From the NCBI GenBank assembly GCA_965212075.1, contig OZ243043.1:248001-312000 (forward strand): a stretch of 64,000 nucleotides of DNA, in the 5' to 3' direction. Source of the DNA: CBDBUR01 sp965212075 (lineage in GTDB: Bacteria; Pseudomonadota; Alphaproteobacteria; JAPOUT01; G958296285). A model generated the notes under the pieces. That model did no database searches, was not told where the DNA came from, and saw only the letters and a list, made by a program, of their open reading frames with translations. A program made the translations under genes and the position numbers. This document shows, one piece after another, positions 1 through 7,865 of the stretch; position 1 is the first letter of the stretch; every line of letters starts with the position of its first letter.

Positions 1-375
1 AAGGGTAGCGCCGAGCTGCGCGCATTGATCTGCGGAAGGGTTTGTCGGGCTCTGGCCCTGCAAAAAGGAAATCAGCGCCGCCGGTCTTCTGGCCAGAGGG
101 CGGTAGAGCGCGCCATCCTCACCGGCGAGAGAGGTCGCAACCCGCAGCCCCTTCGCCGCGAGATGGTTCATCAAGCCCAAGAAAAACGGCAAGTCTTTCT
201 CATGCACCCGCTTTTCATAAAGGGTGAGGATGAACATGCCCTTTTCGGTTTGCAGAAAAAAATTAGAATTTTCTACGCCCTCGGCGATGCCTTTGAAAGA
301 CAGAATACGCCCAACGTCATAATGTGTCAGAAAATCGCTGAGCTGATCATTGTCAATGAAAGTGTAGACCGCCAT
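1..375 (-). CDS. thrB: homoserine kinase ThrB, 5' part (gene runs off the window)
   Basis: Phosphorylates L-homoserine to O-phosphohomoserine in cytosolic threonine synthesis. Only the first 125 codons lie in the window, and the frame stays open to base 1. The visible N-terminus begins MAVYTFID and carries the hallmarks of the APH-fold ThrB of proteobacteria: the SFKGIAEGVENSNFFL block around residues 25-40, then ILTLYEKRV and DLPFFLGLMNHLA. The ATG overlaps the ispH stop codon by one base (TAATG on the minus strand), so the two genes are translationally coupled. The ispH-thrB pairing, often followed by rnhA, is common in Alphaproteobacteria. The start is fixed by this overlap and by the family N-terminus. 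Confidence 0.93.
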   Translation of the reverse strand, partial: MAVYTFIDNDQLSDFLTHYDVGRILSFKGIAEGVENSNFFLQTEKGMFILTLYEKRVHEKDLPFFLGLMNHLAAKGLRVATSLAGEDGALYRPLARRPAALISFLQGQSPTNPSADQCAQLGATL

Positions 376-1394
376 TATCGGCTGAGCTCGGCGAGGGACT
401 TGAATGTGATATTTTCATCTGGCGCATCGCTTTCAACCAGCCGGACGGGAAACCGCGCGCGCATTTCTTTGATGACATTCTGCACAAGAAATTCCGGCGT
501 TGAAGCGCCCGCGCTCAAGCCGATGGTATGATGAACGGTGATTTCGTCCCAGCTAATCTGTCCGGCATCTTGGATGAGCTGCGCTTTTTTCGCGCGATAT
601 TTTTGTGCCGTTTCCACGAGCCGCTGCGCATTGGACGAATTCTCCGCGCCGAGGATCAAAAACAAATCGCATTGTTCGGCGATGGCCGCAACAGCACTCT
701 GGCGATTGGTTGTCGCATAGCAAATATCCTCGCCATTGGGCTGGGCGATGTCATCAAAGCGCGCTTTGAGCGCTTGGATAATTTCTGCGGTCTCGCTGAC
801 CGAAAGGGTAGTCTGGGTCGCATAAGCGGTTTTTGCGGTGCGCGGCAATGTGAGTTTGTGAACATCTTCAATCGTTTCAATTAAGGTGTAGTCGCCGTCA
901 ATATGTCCGCCAATATGTCCGATCGTGCCGATCATTTCCGGATGACCATGATGACCGATAAGAAAAACGTGCCGCCCCGCGCGCACATGGCGCTGCACTT
1001 CTTTATGAACTTTTGAGACAAGCGGGCAGGTGGCATCGAGCACATGAAAGCCGCGCGCTTGCGCTTCGGCCACAATGGCGGGTGCGACGCCATGGGCTGA
1101 AAAAATCACGCGAATGTTCTGATCTTGCGGGATTTCGCTGAGCGTCTCAACGAAGATGGCCCCAGCCTCGGCGAGCTGCTTGACCACATGGGCGTTATGG
1201 ACGATTTCGTGGCGCACATAGACCGGCGCGCCATATTTTGCGAGCGCTTCCTGCACGATGCGCACGGCGCGATCCACACCGGCGCAGAAGCCGCGCGGTC
1301 GTGCCAGCAATAGCTGCAGCTGGTCGTTTTGGCTCTTGTGCTGAGCGCGGCGAGCGCCTATCTTGTCATTATTTTGCATATTTTGATTTTGCAT
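375..1394 (-). CDS. ispH: 4-hydroxy-3-methylbut-2-enyl diphosphate reductase
   Basis: Last enzyme of the MEP isoprenoid pathway: reduces HMBPP to IPP and DMAPP with a [4Fe-4S] cluster. It is 339 residues long, slightly more than usual because of a polar 28-residue N-terminal extension. The three cluster cysteines are visible: C37 in PRGFCAGVDRA, C123 in LDATCPLV and C225 in EDICYATTNRQ. The substrate-binding histidines lie in EIVHNAHVV, SAHGV and GHHGHPE. A second in-frame ATG five codons in could also be the start. The start faces that of the lipoprotein gene at 1406 across only 11 bp, so each promoter must lie within the other gene. thrB follows with a 1-nt overlap. Another isoprenoid gene, ispE, lies about 22 kb away. 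Confidence 0.96.
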   Translation of the reverse strand: MQNQNMQNNDKIGARRAQHKSQNDQLQLLLARPRGFCAGVDRAVRIVQEALAKYGAPVYVRHEIVHNAHVVKQLAEAGAIFVETLSEIPQDQNIRVIFSAHGVAPAIVAEAQARGFHVLDATCPLVSKVHKEVQRHVRAGRHVFLIGHHGHPEMIGTIGHIGGHIDGDYTLIETIEDVHKLTLPRTAKTAYATQTTLSVSETAEIIQALKARFDDIAQPNGEDICYATTNRQSAVAAIAEQCDLFLILGAENSSNAQRLVETAQKYRAKKAQLIQDAGQISWDEITVHHTIGLSAGASTPEFLVQNVIKEMRARFPVRLVESDAPDENITFKSLAELSR

Positions 1395-1405
1395 AGGACA
1401 GTTTT

Positions 1406-1963
1406 ATGCTGCGGTTTTTCATTCTTTGTCTCATGGTTTTGCCTGTTTATGGCTGTGAGTCAATACAGGTGACGCGCTATCTTGAGGCGCGCTACTGCCC
1501 TGACGCGCTGCTTCTCAAAGGCGCGGAGAGGCTGGCATCGCGCCGCGATAAAAAGCTGATTATGCGCGCTGATCTGGCTTTCCTCAATGCTTCATGTGAT
1601 GTTGATATAAAGGGGAAAAACATTGATGATCCGAAATTTGGCGTCACGGATATTGATCTCGGGGTCATATTTCACGGTGAGGTCAAAAGCGGCGCGGCGT
1701 CATCTTTTGAGCTGCCTTTATTTATGGTGTTGCTGCGCGTAAAAGATCAGCGGGTCATCTGGCGGCAGAACGCTTCGGTGCGCGCGTCACGGGGGCGTTT
1801 CACGCATCAGATAGACCTAACCTTTCCAAAAGCGCACACGCTCAATAAAGCTGAATATGTTCTGCTTGGCGGTTTTATTGTTTCTTCGGCGCAAATTGAC
1901 GATAATCTTAAACCTTACATTTCTCAGCAAAAAAAAGAATCAAAGCCGCAAAAGGGAAATTGA
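1406..1963 (+). CDS. putative outer-membrane lipoprotein of unknown function
   Basis: A 185-residue protein with a short hydrophobic signal peptide ending in a lipobox (LPVYGC, Cys17), so it is expected to be lipidated and exported. I do not recognise the family. The mature part has two further cysteines (in ARYCPD and NASCDV), alternating hydrophobic and polar segments suggesting beta structure, and a lysine-rich tail (QQKKESKPQKGN). It is divergent from ispH, and its stop lies about 40 bases before the glycine riboswitch, so it is probably a monocistronic unit. No function can be inferred from context. Confidence 0.7.
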   Translation: MLRFFILCLMVLPVYGCESIQVTRYLEARYCPDALLLKGAERLASRRDKKLIMRADLAFLNASCDVDIKGKNIDDPKFGVTDIDLGVIFHGEVKSGAASSFELPLFMVLLRVKDQRVIWRQNASVRASRGRFTHQIDLTFPKAHTLNKAEYVLLGGFIVSSAQIDDNLKPYISQQKKESKPQKGN

Positions 1964-2000
1964 CTTTGCGCCCAGCGTGATTAAGATAAAGGCAGCTAAG

Positions 2001-2176
2001 GCTAGCGGGAGAGATCGGATTTAATATCCGGCACCGAAGGAGCAATCGCCTCGAAAACTCTCAGGTCAAAGGGACCGCTAGGATGACGCGAAACTCTGGA
2101 AAGTAGATGGGCGCAAGACCCGTCTCGCCGAAGGGGGAAATCTCTCAGGCCACAAAAGACAGAGGGGGCATTGGAT
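2001..2176 (+). promoter_or_regulatory. tandem glycine riboswitch (gcvT-type) upstream of gcvT
   Basis: Two consecutive glycine-aptamer cores are readable. The first (about 2001-2100) contains GCGGGAGAG, then CCGAAGGAGCAA, CTCTCAGGTCAAAGG and the closing ACTCTGGA. The second (about 2101-2176) contains CGCCGAAGGGGGAAA, TCTCTCAGGC and GACAGAGGGGGC. These match the conserved cores of the gcvT riboswitch class (Rfam RF00504), which usually switches glycine-cleavage genes on when glycine is abundant. It lies directly upstream of gcvT-gcvH-gcvPA-gcvPB. Aptamer boundaries are approximate, and no terminator or anti-terminator was worked out. Confidence 0.92.
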
Positions 2177-2192
2177 CGCTAAGGGCGGTGCG

Positions 2193-2228
2193 ATGTCTGT
2201 TTGTCCGGATATGCCCGCCCGCAAATAA
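2193..2228 (+). other. possible 11-codon leader ORF between riboswitch and gcvT
   Basis: An ATG at 2193, preceded by a purine-rich AAGGGCGG at 2181-2188, opens an 11-codon frame (MSVCPDMPARK) that stops with TAA at 2226-2228. The stop lies two bases before the ATG at 2231 that is in frame with gcvT. The good ribosome-binding site belongs to this small frame, while the gcvT ATG candidates have poor ones. It may therefore be a translated leader coupling ribosomes into gcvT, or chance. Confidence 0.3.
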
Positions 2229-2230
2229 GG

Positions 2231-3385
2231 ATGGGCTGTTTTCAAATGGGTTCCGAAATAAAAGGCAAACCGACGCCGCTTTATGATTTACATCTGGCTT
2301 TGGGCGGTCGGCTTGTGGAATTTGCGAATTATATGCTGCCGGTGCAATACCCTGCGGGTATTTTGGCCGAACACCGGCATACGCGGCAGAGTGCCAGCCT
2401 GTTTGATGTTTCGCATATGGGGCAGGCCGGGCTGCGCGGCACAGCGGAAGCGCTGGAAAAAATTTTTCCTGCGGATTTGATCGGCATGAGACTGGGGCAG
2501 ATGCGCTATACGTTTTTGCTCAATGAAGAGGGCGGCATTTTGGATGATCTGATCATCTGCCGCCGCGGCGAGGAAGATTGGCAGATCGTCGTCAATGGCG
2601 CGCGCAAAGCGCATGACTTTGATTATCTCGCCGCGCGCGCGGAGCTGCATCCTCAAAATGATAGGGCTTTGCTTGCGCTGCAAGGGCCTGAAGCGTCGGG
2701 GATCCTTTCGGCTTTTACAGAAAAATTGACGGCTTTGCCTTTTATGACAGGGATGGAATTATCTCTTGGGGGCGTTCAGTGTTTTGTTTCCCGCTCGGGC
2801 TATACCGGCGAGGACGGCTATGAAATTTCCCTTCCGGCCTCTGACGCGCATGATTTTGCAAAATCTTTGCTGGACAATGAGGCGCTCGCGCCTGCAGGGT
2901 TGGGCGCGCGCGACACTTTGCGCTTGGAAGCCGGGCTTTGTCTTTATGGGCAGGACATTGATGAGACGACCAGTCCGGTGGAGGCGGGTCTGTCTTGGGC
3001 GATATCGCCGCGCCGCCGCCAGCAAGGAGGGTTCCCCGGCGCTGCGGTGATTTTGCGGCAATTAAGCGAAGGCGTGGCGCGTCATCGTGTCGGGTTTTGC
3101 ATCAAGGACAAACGGCCAATGCGCGCGATGGCGCTCATTTCGGATATGGACGGCGCTGAGCTTGGGGTCATCACAAGCGGCGGGATTGCAGCGGATCGTG
3201 TTCATCCGATTGCGATAGGCTATGTGCCCAAACAGAGCACATTGGCGGGCACACAAGTGAAGCTGACTCAGCGTGGCAGGTCAGTGTTGGCGCGGGTTGT
3301 GCCTCTGCCTTTTCGGCCACATCTTTATTTTAAGAACAACCCAAAGCAGATGCCAAAGCAAATGAAGGAGGTGCAGGATGGGTAA
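2231..3385 (+). CDS. gcvT: glycine cleavage system T protein (aminomethyltransferase)
   Basis: Transfers the methylene group from aminomethyl-lipoyl-GcvH to tetrahydrofolate and releases ammonia. About 384 residues. Family landmarks are TPLYDLHLALGGRLVEFA and LPVQYP at the N-terminus, LFDVSHMGQ, SRSGYTGEDGYEI, and the C-terminal domain with ITSGG and IAIGYVP. The start is uncertain: the frame opens with TTG at 2201, ATGs follow at 2231 and 2246, and homology begins just after 2246. I chose 2231 because it sits two bases after a short leader frame. The gene ends inside gcvH (8-nt overlap). It is the first gene of the gcv operon under the glycine riboswitch. Confidence 0.93.
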   Translation: MGCFQMGSEIKGKPTPLYDLHLALGGRLVEFANYMLPVQYPAGILAEHRHTRQSASLFDVSHMGQAGLRGTAEALEKIFPADLIGMRLGQMRYTFLLNEEGGILDDLIICRRGEEDWQIVVNGARKAHDFDYLAARAELHPQNDRALLALQGPEASGILSAFTEKLTALPFMTGMELSLGGVQCFVSRSGYTGEDGYEISLPASDAHDFAKSLLDNEALAPAGLGARDTLRLEAGLCLYGQDIDETTSPVEAGLSWAISPRRRQQGGFPGAAVILRQLSEGVARHRVGFCIKDKRPMRAMALISDMDGAELGVITSGGIAADRVHPIAIGYVPKQSTLAGTQVKLTQRGRSVLARVVPLPFRPHLYFKNNPKQMPKQMKEVQDG

Positions 3386-3752
3386 GGTTTTTTATACCGA
3401 TCAGCATGAATGGATCAAAATTGAAAATGGCGAAGCCTATGTTGGCATCACCGAATATGCACAGGAGCAGCTGGGCGACATCGTTTTTGTTGAGCTGCCG
3501 GAGGTGGGTAAGGTGCTCGCGAAGGGGGAGGAGGCCGCGGTGGTCGAATCGGTCAAAGCGGCGAGCGAGGTCTATATGCCGGTCAGCGGCGAAGTGATCG
3601 CGGTCAACGAGGCGCTGAGCGACGATCCGGCGCTGGTCAACCGCGAGGCGATGGCGGGCGGCTGGTTTGTCAAACTCAAAATCCAAGATGAAAGCGAATG
3701 CCGGACTTTGATGGATGAGGCGGCCTATCAAACATTCACGGCGGCTGCCTGA
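3378..3752 (+). CDS. gcvH: glycine cleavage system H protein (lipoyl carrier)
   Basis: Lipoylated shuttle protein that carries the aminomethyl intermediate between the P, T and L proteins. At 124 residues it is typical of the family. The lipoyl-accepting lysine is K60 in VVESVKAASEVY, followed by the SGEV turn. The N-terminal DQHEWIKIE and YVGITEYAQEQLGDIV are characteristic. A strong Shine-Dalgarno (AAGGAGGTG) lies inside the end of gcvT, which it overlaps by 8 nt. Its TGA stop overlaps the gcvPA start by one base. This tight packing should help keep subunit ratios balanced. Confidence 0.97.
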   Translation: MGKVFYTDQHEWIKIENGEAYVGITEYAQEQLGDIVFVELPEVGKVLAKGEEAAVVESVKAASEVYMPVSGEVIAVNEALSDDPALVNREAMAGGWFVKLKIQDESECRTLMDEAAYQTFTAAA

Positions 3753-5104
3753 TGACGCGCTATCTGCCTTTATCCGCCGCCGACCGCCAAGAGATGCTCG
3801 CTGAGATTGGCGCATCTGACATAGACAGCTTTTTTGCCGATGTGCCGGCGCGCGCGCAGCTAACCGCGCCGCTTGATCTGCCGCCGCACAAGAGCGAGCT
3901 GCAGGTTGAGCGCGAAATGGCACAGCTCGCTGCGCGCAATGTTGCGGCGGGGGCGATGCCGTTTTTTTGCGGCGCGGGGGCTTATCGCCACCATATTCCG
4001 GCGAGCGTTGACCACATCATCCAGCGCTCGGAGTTTTTGACCTCCTATACACCCTACCAGCCGGAGATCGCGCAGGGGACGTTGCAGGTTTTGTTTGAGT
4101 TTCAAACGCAGGTGGCCGCGTTGACGGCGATGGAGGTTGCCAACGCCTCCATGTATGACGGCTCAACGGCCAGCGCTGAGGCCGCGCTGATGGCCTGCCG
4201 CATCACGAAGCGCCGCCGCGCCGTTTTGTCTTCCGGCCTGCATCCGCATTACCGCGCGAGCATTGCGACTTTGTGCGACTTCGCCGGCGTGGAAATTGTG
4301 GAAATTATTGAGGCTGATGAGCAAATTGACGAGCAAATTGCCAATCAAATTGACAGTCAAACCGCCTGCGTCATCGTGCAAAACCCCGATTTTTTTGGCG
4401 CGCTTAAAGACCTGACCTCTTTAGCCGAAGCCTGTCATGCCAAAGGCGCGCTGCTGATCGTCGTCGTCAATGAGATCGTCTCGCTGGGTCTGGTCCGCCC
4501 GCCCGGCGATATGGGCGCTGATATTGTCGCCGCCGAAGGGCAGTCGCTGGGCAATTCTCTATCTTTCGGCGGGCCCTATGTCGGTCTGCTGGCTGCGCGG
4601 CAAAAATTCGTGCGCCAAATGCCCGGACGCCTATGCGGGCTTGCTTATGACACGCAGGGCCGCCGCGGCTATGTGCTGACGCTCGCTGCGCGCGAGCAGC
4701 ATATTCGGCGCGAAAAAGCCACCAGCAATATCTGCACGAGCGCCGGATTATGCGCTCTCGCCTTCACCTGCCATCTGACGTTGCTCGGCGGCAAGGGGCT
4801 GCGCAATCTGGCTCTGGTCAATCATGCGCAGGCGAAAAAACTTGCCGATCGCCTGAGCGCTCTCGCAGGGGTTGAGGTCATCACGCCGGTTTTTTTCAAC
4901 GAATTCACTCTGGCAACTGAGATGGATGGCCAAGAGCTAGTCGCGCGCCTGCTTGAGAAAAAAGTTTTAGGCGGCGTTCCGGTAGCGCGCCTGCTGCCCG
5001 ATGATGAGCGCTATAAAAATCAAATCATCGTCGCGGCGACGGAAATGAATCTGGACGAAGATATCACCGCCTTCGCCCAAGCGCTTGAGGAGGTGCTCAG
5101 ATGA
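3752..5104 (+). CDS. gcvPA: glycine dehydrogenase (decarboxylating) subunit 1
   Basis: N-terminal half of the split P protein. With subunit 2 it forms the PLP-dependent glycine decarboxylase that loads GcvH. It has 450 residues, the normal length for the two-gene form. Visible family blocks are CGAGAYRHHIPASVDHI, the SYTPYQPEIAQGTLQ block, NASMYDGSTA, SFGGPYVGLLA and REKATSNICT. It overlaps gcvH by 1 nt and gcvPB by 4 nt. A small internal oddity at 4316-4355 is a run of repeated polar codons (DEQIDEQIANQID), probably a surface-loop expansion. Confidence 0.96.
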   Translation: MTRYLPLSAADRQEMLAEIGASDIDSFFADVPARAQLTAPLDLPPHKSELQVEREMAQLAARNVAAGAMPFFCGAGAYRHHIPASVDHIIQRSEFLTSYTPYQPEIAQGTLQVLFEFQTQVAALTAMEVANASMYDGSTASAEAALMACRITKRRRAVLSSGLHPHYRASIATLCDFAGVEIVEIIEADEQIDEQIANQIDSQTACVIVQNPDFFGALKDLTSLAEACHAKGALLIVVVNEIVSLGLVRPPGDMGADIVAAEGQSLGNSLSFGGPYVGLLAARQKFVRQMPGRLCGLAYDTQGRRGYVLTLAAREQHIRREKATSNICTSAGLCALAFTCHLTLLGGKGLRNLALVNHAQAKKLADRLSALAGVEVITPVFFNEFTLATEMDGQELVARLLEKKVLGGVPVARLLPDDERYKNQIIVAATEMNLDEDITAFAQALEEVLR

Positions 5105-6636
5105 AAAGCCCCCGCACACAAAAAAACTTACAGGCGGACTTGCCGCTTAACGATCGCCTCGCCTTTGAAAACACCGGCAATGATTGCGGCGCCGACATCG
5201 CGCCGCCGCCGGATTTCACGCCCGACCTCCCGCCCGCGCTGCTGCGCGCCCAAGCGCCGCCTCTGCCGGGCCTGAGCGAGCCGGATGCGGTGCGCCATTT
5301 CGTCCGCCTGTCTCAAAAAAATTACAGCATTGACACCGGCATTTTCCCGCTGGGCTCATGCACGATGAAGCATAATCCGCGGCTCAATGAGAAGATCGCG
5401 CGGCTTGCGGGCTTTGCCGATATTCATCCGCTGCAGCCTCTGTCGAGCGTGCCGGGCGCGGTGGCGCTGATGGCGCTTTTGTCTGACTGGCTTAAGACCT
5501 TGACCGGCATGGATGCGGTCGCCTTGTCGCCGCGCGCCGGAGCACATGGAGAATTATGCGGCATGATGGCCATCCGCGCCGCGCTGAAAGCGCGCGGAGA
5601 ATGGGAGACGCGCCGCCGTGTTCTTGTGCCGGAATCGGCTCATGGGACGAATCCCGCGACTGCGGCTCTGGGCGGCTACCAGATTGAGGCGATTCCAGCC
5701 AATACATCCGGCCATGTGGCACTTGACGAGATCAAAGCGCGGCTCGGCGATGATCTCGCTGCGATCATGCTGACCAATCCGAACACTTGCGGCCTGTTTG
5801 AGCCGGATATTTTGGCGATCGCCGATCTTGTCCATCAGGCGGGCGGATATTTTTACTGCGACGGCGCCAATTTTAATGCGATCGCCGGACGCGTCAGGCC
5901 GGGTGATCTCGGCGTCGATGCGATGCATATCAATTTACATAAGACTTTCTCAACGCCGCATGGCGGCGGCGGGCCGGGGTCTGGGCCGGTGGCGTTTTCG
6001 CAGAAATTAGCGCCGTTCGCGCCTCTGCCTTTGCTCCTTGCGCGCGAGAATGAACCGCCGTGCATCGTTGAAACGCAAGCGCAGGCGCGGGCTCTGGGCT
6101 TGACGCCCAGCGGGCGGCTTTCGGCGTTTCATGGCCAGATGGGCATGTTCGTGCGCGCGCTGGCCTATATGACGAGCCAAGGCGGCGATGGCATTCGGCA
6201 GGCGGCTGAAGATGCCGTTTTGAACGCGAATTATATTCTCGCGCGATTAAAAGATGTTCTGTCCGCGCCTTATCCAGAGCGCTGCATGCATGAAGTTTTG
6301 TTTGACGATAAATTTTTGAAAGGCACCGGCATTGAGGTCATTGACTTCGCCAAAGCGATGATTGATGAGGGGGTTCACCCGATGACGATTTATTTCCCCT
6401 TGATCGTGCATGGCGCGATGCTGGTTGAGCCGACCGAAACGGAATCCAAAGCGAGTCTTGATGCGTTCATTCTTTTGATGCGCCGCTTAGCACTTGCGGC
6501 GCAAGAGGGAGATGTCGAGCGTTTCAAGCAGGCACCCCGCTTAGCGCCGCGCTCACGGTTTGATGAAGCCGCCGCCGCGCGCCGACCTGTGCTGCGCTGG
6601 CAGGCAGCAGAGGATTCCACAAAAGCCTCCGGCTAG
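5101..6636 (+). CDS. gcvPB: glycine dehydrogenase (decarboxylating) subunit 2
   Basis: C-terminal half of the split P protein, holding the PLP cofactor. It has 511 residues. The PLP-binding lysine is K281 in HINLHKTFSTPHGGGGPG. Also visible are GSCTMKHNPR, LSPRAGAHGE and GTNPATAALGG near the active site. It overlaps gcvPA by 4 nt (ATGA) and is the last gene of the glycine-cleavage operon. The lpd gene for the L protein is not in the window. No clear terminator was seen in the 75 bases downstream, which hold the promoter of the next gene. Confidence 0.97.
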   Translation: MKSPRTQKNLQADLPLNDRLAFENTGNDCGADIAPPPDFTPDLPPALLRAQAPPLPGLSEPDAVRHFVRLSQKNYSIDTGIFPLGSCTMKHNPRLNEKIARLAGFADIHPLQPLSSVPGAVALMALLSDWLKTLTGMDAVALSPRAGAHGELCGMMAIRAALKARGEWETRRRVLVPESAHGTNPATAALGGYQIEAIPANTSGHVALDEIKARLGDDLAAIMLTNPNTCGLFEPDILAIADLVHQAGGYFYCDGANFNAIAGRVRPGDLGVDAMHINLHKTFSTPHGGGGPGSGPVAFSQKLAPFAPLPLLLARENEPPCIVETQAQARALGLTPSGRLSAFHGQMGMFVRALAYMTSQGGDGIRQAAEDAVLNANYILARLKDVLSAPYPERCMHEVLFDDKFLKGTGIEVIDFAKAMIDEGVHPMTIYFPLIVHGAMLVEPTETESKASLDAFILLMRRLALAAQEGDVERFKQAPRLAPRSRFDEAAAARRPVLRWQAAEDSTKASG

Positions 6637-6676
6637 GGCAAAAAATTTCAGATAAAGCCAGTTGGCAATAAAGCAG

Positions 6677-6732
6677 TTGACATAGACGAGCAGAGGCGTT
6701 ATTTTGAAGAAATGATAATGAGAATTATTCGC
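6677..6732 (+). promoter_or_regulatory. candidate promoter with Fur-box-like operator
   Basis: A TTGACA hexamer (6677-6682) is followed after 17 bases by TATTTT (6700-6705). At 6714-6732 the sequence GATAATGAGAATTATTCGC matches the classical 19-bp Fur box (GATAATGATAATCATTATC) at about 15 of 19 positions by hand count. The box covers the expected transcription start and the start codons of the downstream P19-like iron-transport gene. That placement fits iron repression, but the regulator in this organism is unknown, and many Alphaproteobacteria use Irr or RirA instead. Confidence 0.5.
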
Positions 6733-7296
6733 AAAAACCTCAAAAAATCTTTGATTGTCGGGTCTTTGGCGGCGCTCGCTCTATTGGCTGCACCGCCGCC
6801 GCTCGCAGCGCTGGAATTGATCATCGGCGAAGAAAAAGTCGCGCCCGGCATCGTCTATATTTTTGAAGGCGCGATCAAAGACGACATTCTCCCCACGAGC
6901 CTGCATCTGCCCGAAGAGCAGACCCATATCCATATTGAAGCGCGGGTCAATTGGGCTGAGGAGAATATCCCCAAAGGCACACCGGCGGGCGGTTTTATTC
7001 CCTATCTGACGATCACCGCGCAGATCACCAATGAAAAAACCGATCGCACCGTTTGAGTTGATCTTCTGCCGCATATCAACCTCGTGGATAATTTTCACTA
7101 TGCGCGCAATATGGCTTTGCCCGGAAGAATCACAGATCTTTATACGGTGCGGTTTCAGATCTTGCCGCCCGCCGCGAAGGAGCTGGGCCTGCACAAGGAT
7201 TGGGTTGATGGCTATGGCCGCGCGCTCACGCGAGGGCAGACCTTTACTTATGAACAAGTTGATTTTGAGCAGATTGCCCGCGCTAGCCGTCGCTAG
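6712..7296 (+). pseudogene. periplasmic P19/Tp34-like iron-transport protein, interrupted by in-frame TGA
   Basis: The product would be a secreted metal-binding protein of the P19/Tp34 (Fe2+ transport) family, which works with an FTR1-type permease. The N-terminal half has a signal peptide (KSLIVGSLAALALLAA) and family blocks TSLHLPEEQTHIHIEARV and GGFIPYLTITAQIT. The second half, in the same frame, continues with LLPHINLVDNFHYARN, the PGRITDLYTVRFQILPP block and a normal ending. The two are separated only by a TGA at codon 115 (7054-7056), with no frameshift. TGA is a normal stop elsewhere here (for example gcvH). It is most likely a nonsense mutation, less likely read-through or a sequencing error. 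A likelier start is the ATG at 6718. No FTR1 partner is nearby. Confidence 0.75.
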
Positions 7297-7315
7297 ATAC
7301 CCGCCGTTAATTGTC

Positions 7316-7341
7316 GGCGCTAGACACACGCCGTTAGCGCC
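7316..7341. terminator. hairpin between convergent genes (weak terminator candidate)
   Basis: A perfect 7-bp inverted repeat, GGCGCTA at 7316-7322 and TAGCGCC at 7335-7341, lies between the P19-like gene (ends 7296) and the last gene of the ATP synthase operon (ends 7347 on the minus strand). A second GC-rich palindromic stretch overlaps the atpF stop codon. There is no T-run on either side, so it is not a canonical intrinsic terminator. Confidence 0.3.
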
Positions 7342-7346
7342 GCGCG

Positions 7347-7865
7347 TTAATGCGCGCCGTGTTTCTCAGATTTGAGCGCGGCCTCAATTTCATCAAGTCC
7401 GCGATCAATGAGGGCAGCATGGTCAGCCTGCTCGCTGATGAGCAATTTGGCGGCACTCACCGAAAGCGAAGCGGCTTCATGGTGCAGCGAAGCGATCGCG
7501 CTTTTTTGCGCGCTTTCAATGCGGGTTTCCGCCTGTTTTTCCAAACGCTGGATGCGTTCGGCTAAAGCTGCGGTGCGTTCTTGCGCATAATCTTCGGCCT
7601 GCTGCCGCGCTGCTTGCATGATTTGGTCGGCCTCGTCATTGAGGCGGGCGAGGCTGGCCTCATGCTTTTGGAGAAGTGCGCGCGCTTCGTCATAAAGTCT
7701 TTTTGCCTCTTCAAGGTCGCGCGCGATCTGTTCCGCGCGCTGATCCAGCGCTTTGGTGATCTGCCCGGGCGCGCGATAATAAAGCGCGAGGCCGATCAGG
7801 CCGATAAAGCTGACGAGCACCCAAAACTCGCCGCTCGCCAAAGTGGATTGAATAATCTCGTTCAT
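7347..7865 (-). CDS. atpF: F-type ATP synthase subunit b
   Basis: Peripheral-stalk subunit linking F1 to the membrane F0 sector. It has 172 residues: one N-terminal transmembrane helix (about residues 12-30, EFWVLVSFIGLIGLALYY) and then a long charged alpha-helix. It starts inside the end of atpF' (4-nt overlap). Having both b' and b is the photosynthetic/alphaproteobacterial arrangement. Identity rests on operon position and topology, since b subunits are weakly conserved. It is last in the operon. The F1 genes (atpHAGDC) are not in this window. Confidence 0.9.
   Translation of the reverse strand: MNEIIQSTLASGEFWVLVSFIGLIGLALYYRAPGQITKALDQRAEQIARDLEEAKRLYDEARALLQKHEASLARLNDEADQIMQAARQQAEDYAQERTAALAERIQRLEKQAETRIESAQKSAIASLHHEAASLSVSAAKLLISEQADHAALIDRGLDEIEAALKSEKHGAH

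Noticed and set aside
25..531. Plus-strand reading frame of 168 codons over thrB/ispH
   Set aside because: It is antisense to two clear minus-strand genes and has no protein-family character.
6712..7296. The in-frame TGA as a selenocysteine codon or as Trp in a recoded genetic code
   Set aside because: The family has no conserved Cys or Sec at this position, no SECIS-like hairpin was evident just downstream, and TGA ends many intact genes in the window (for example gcvH).
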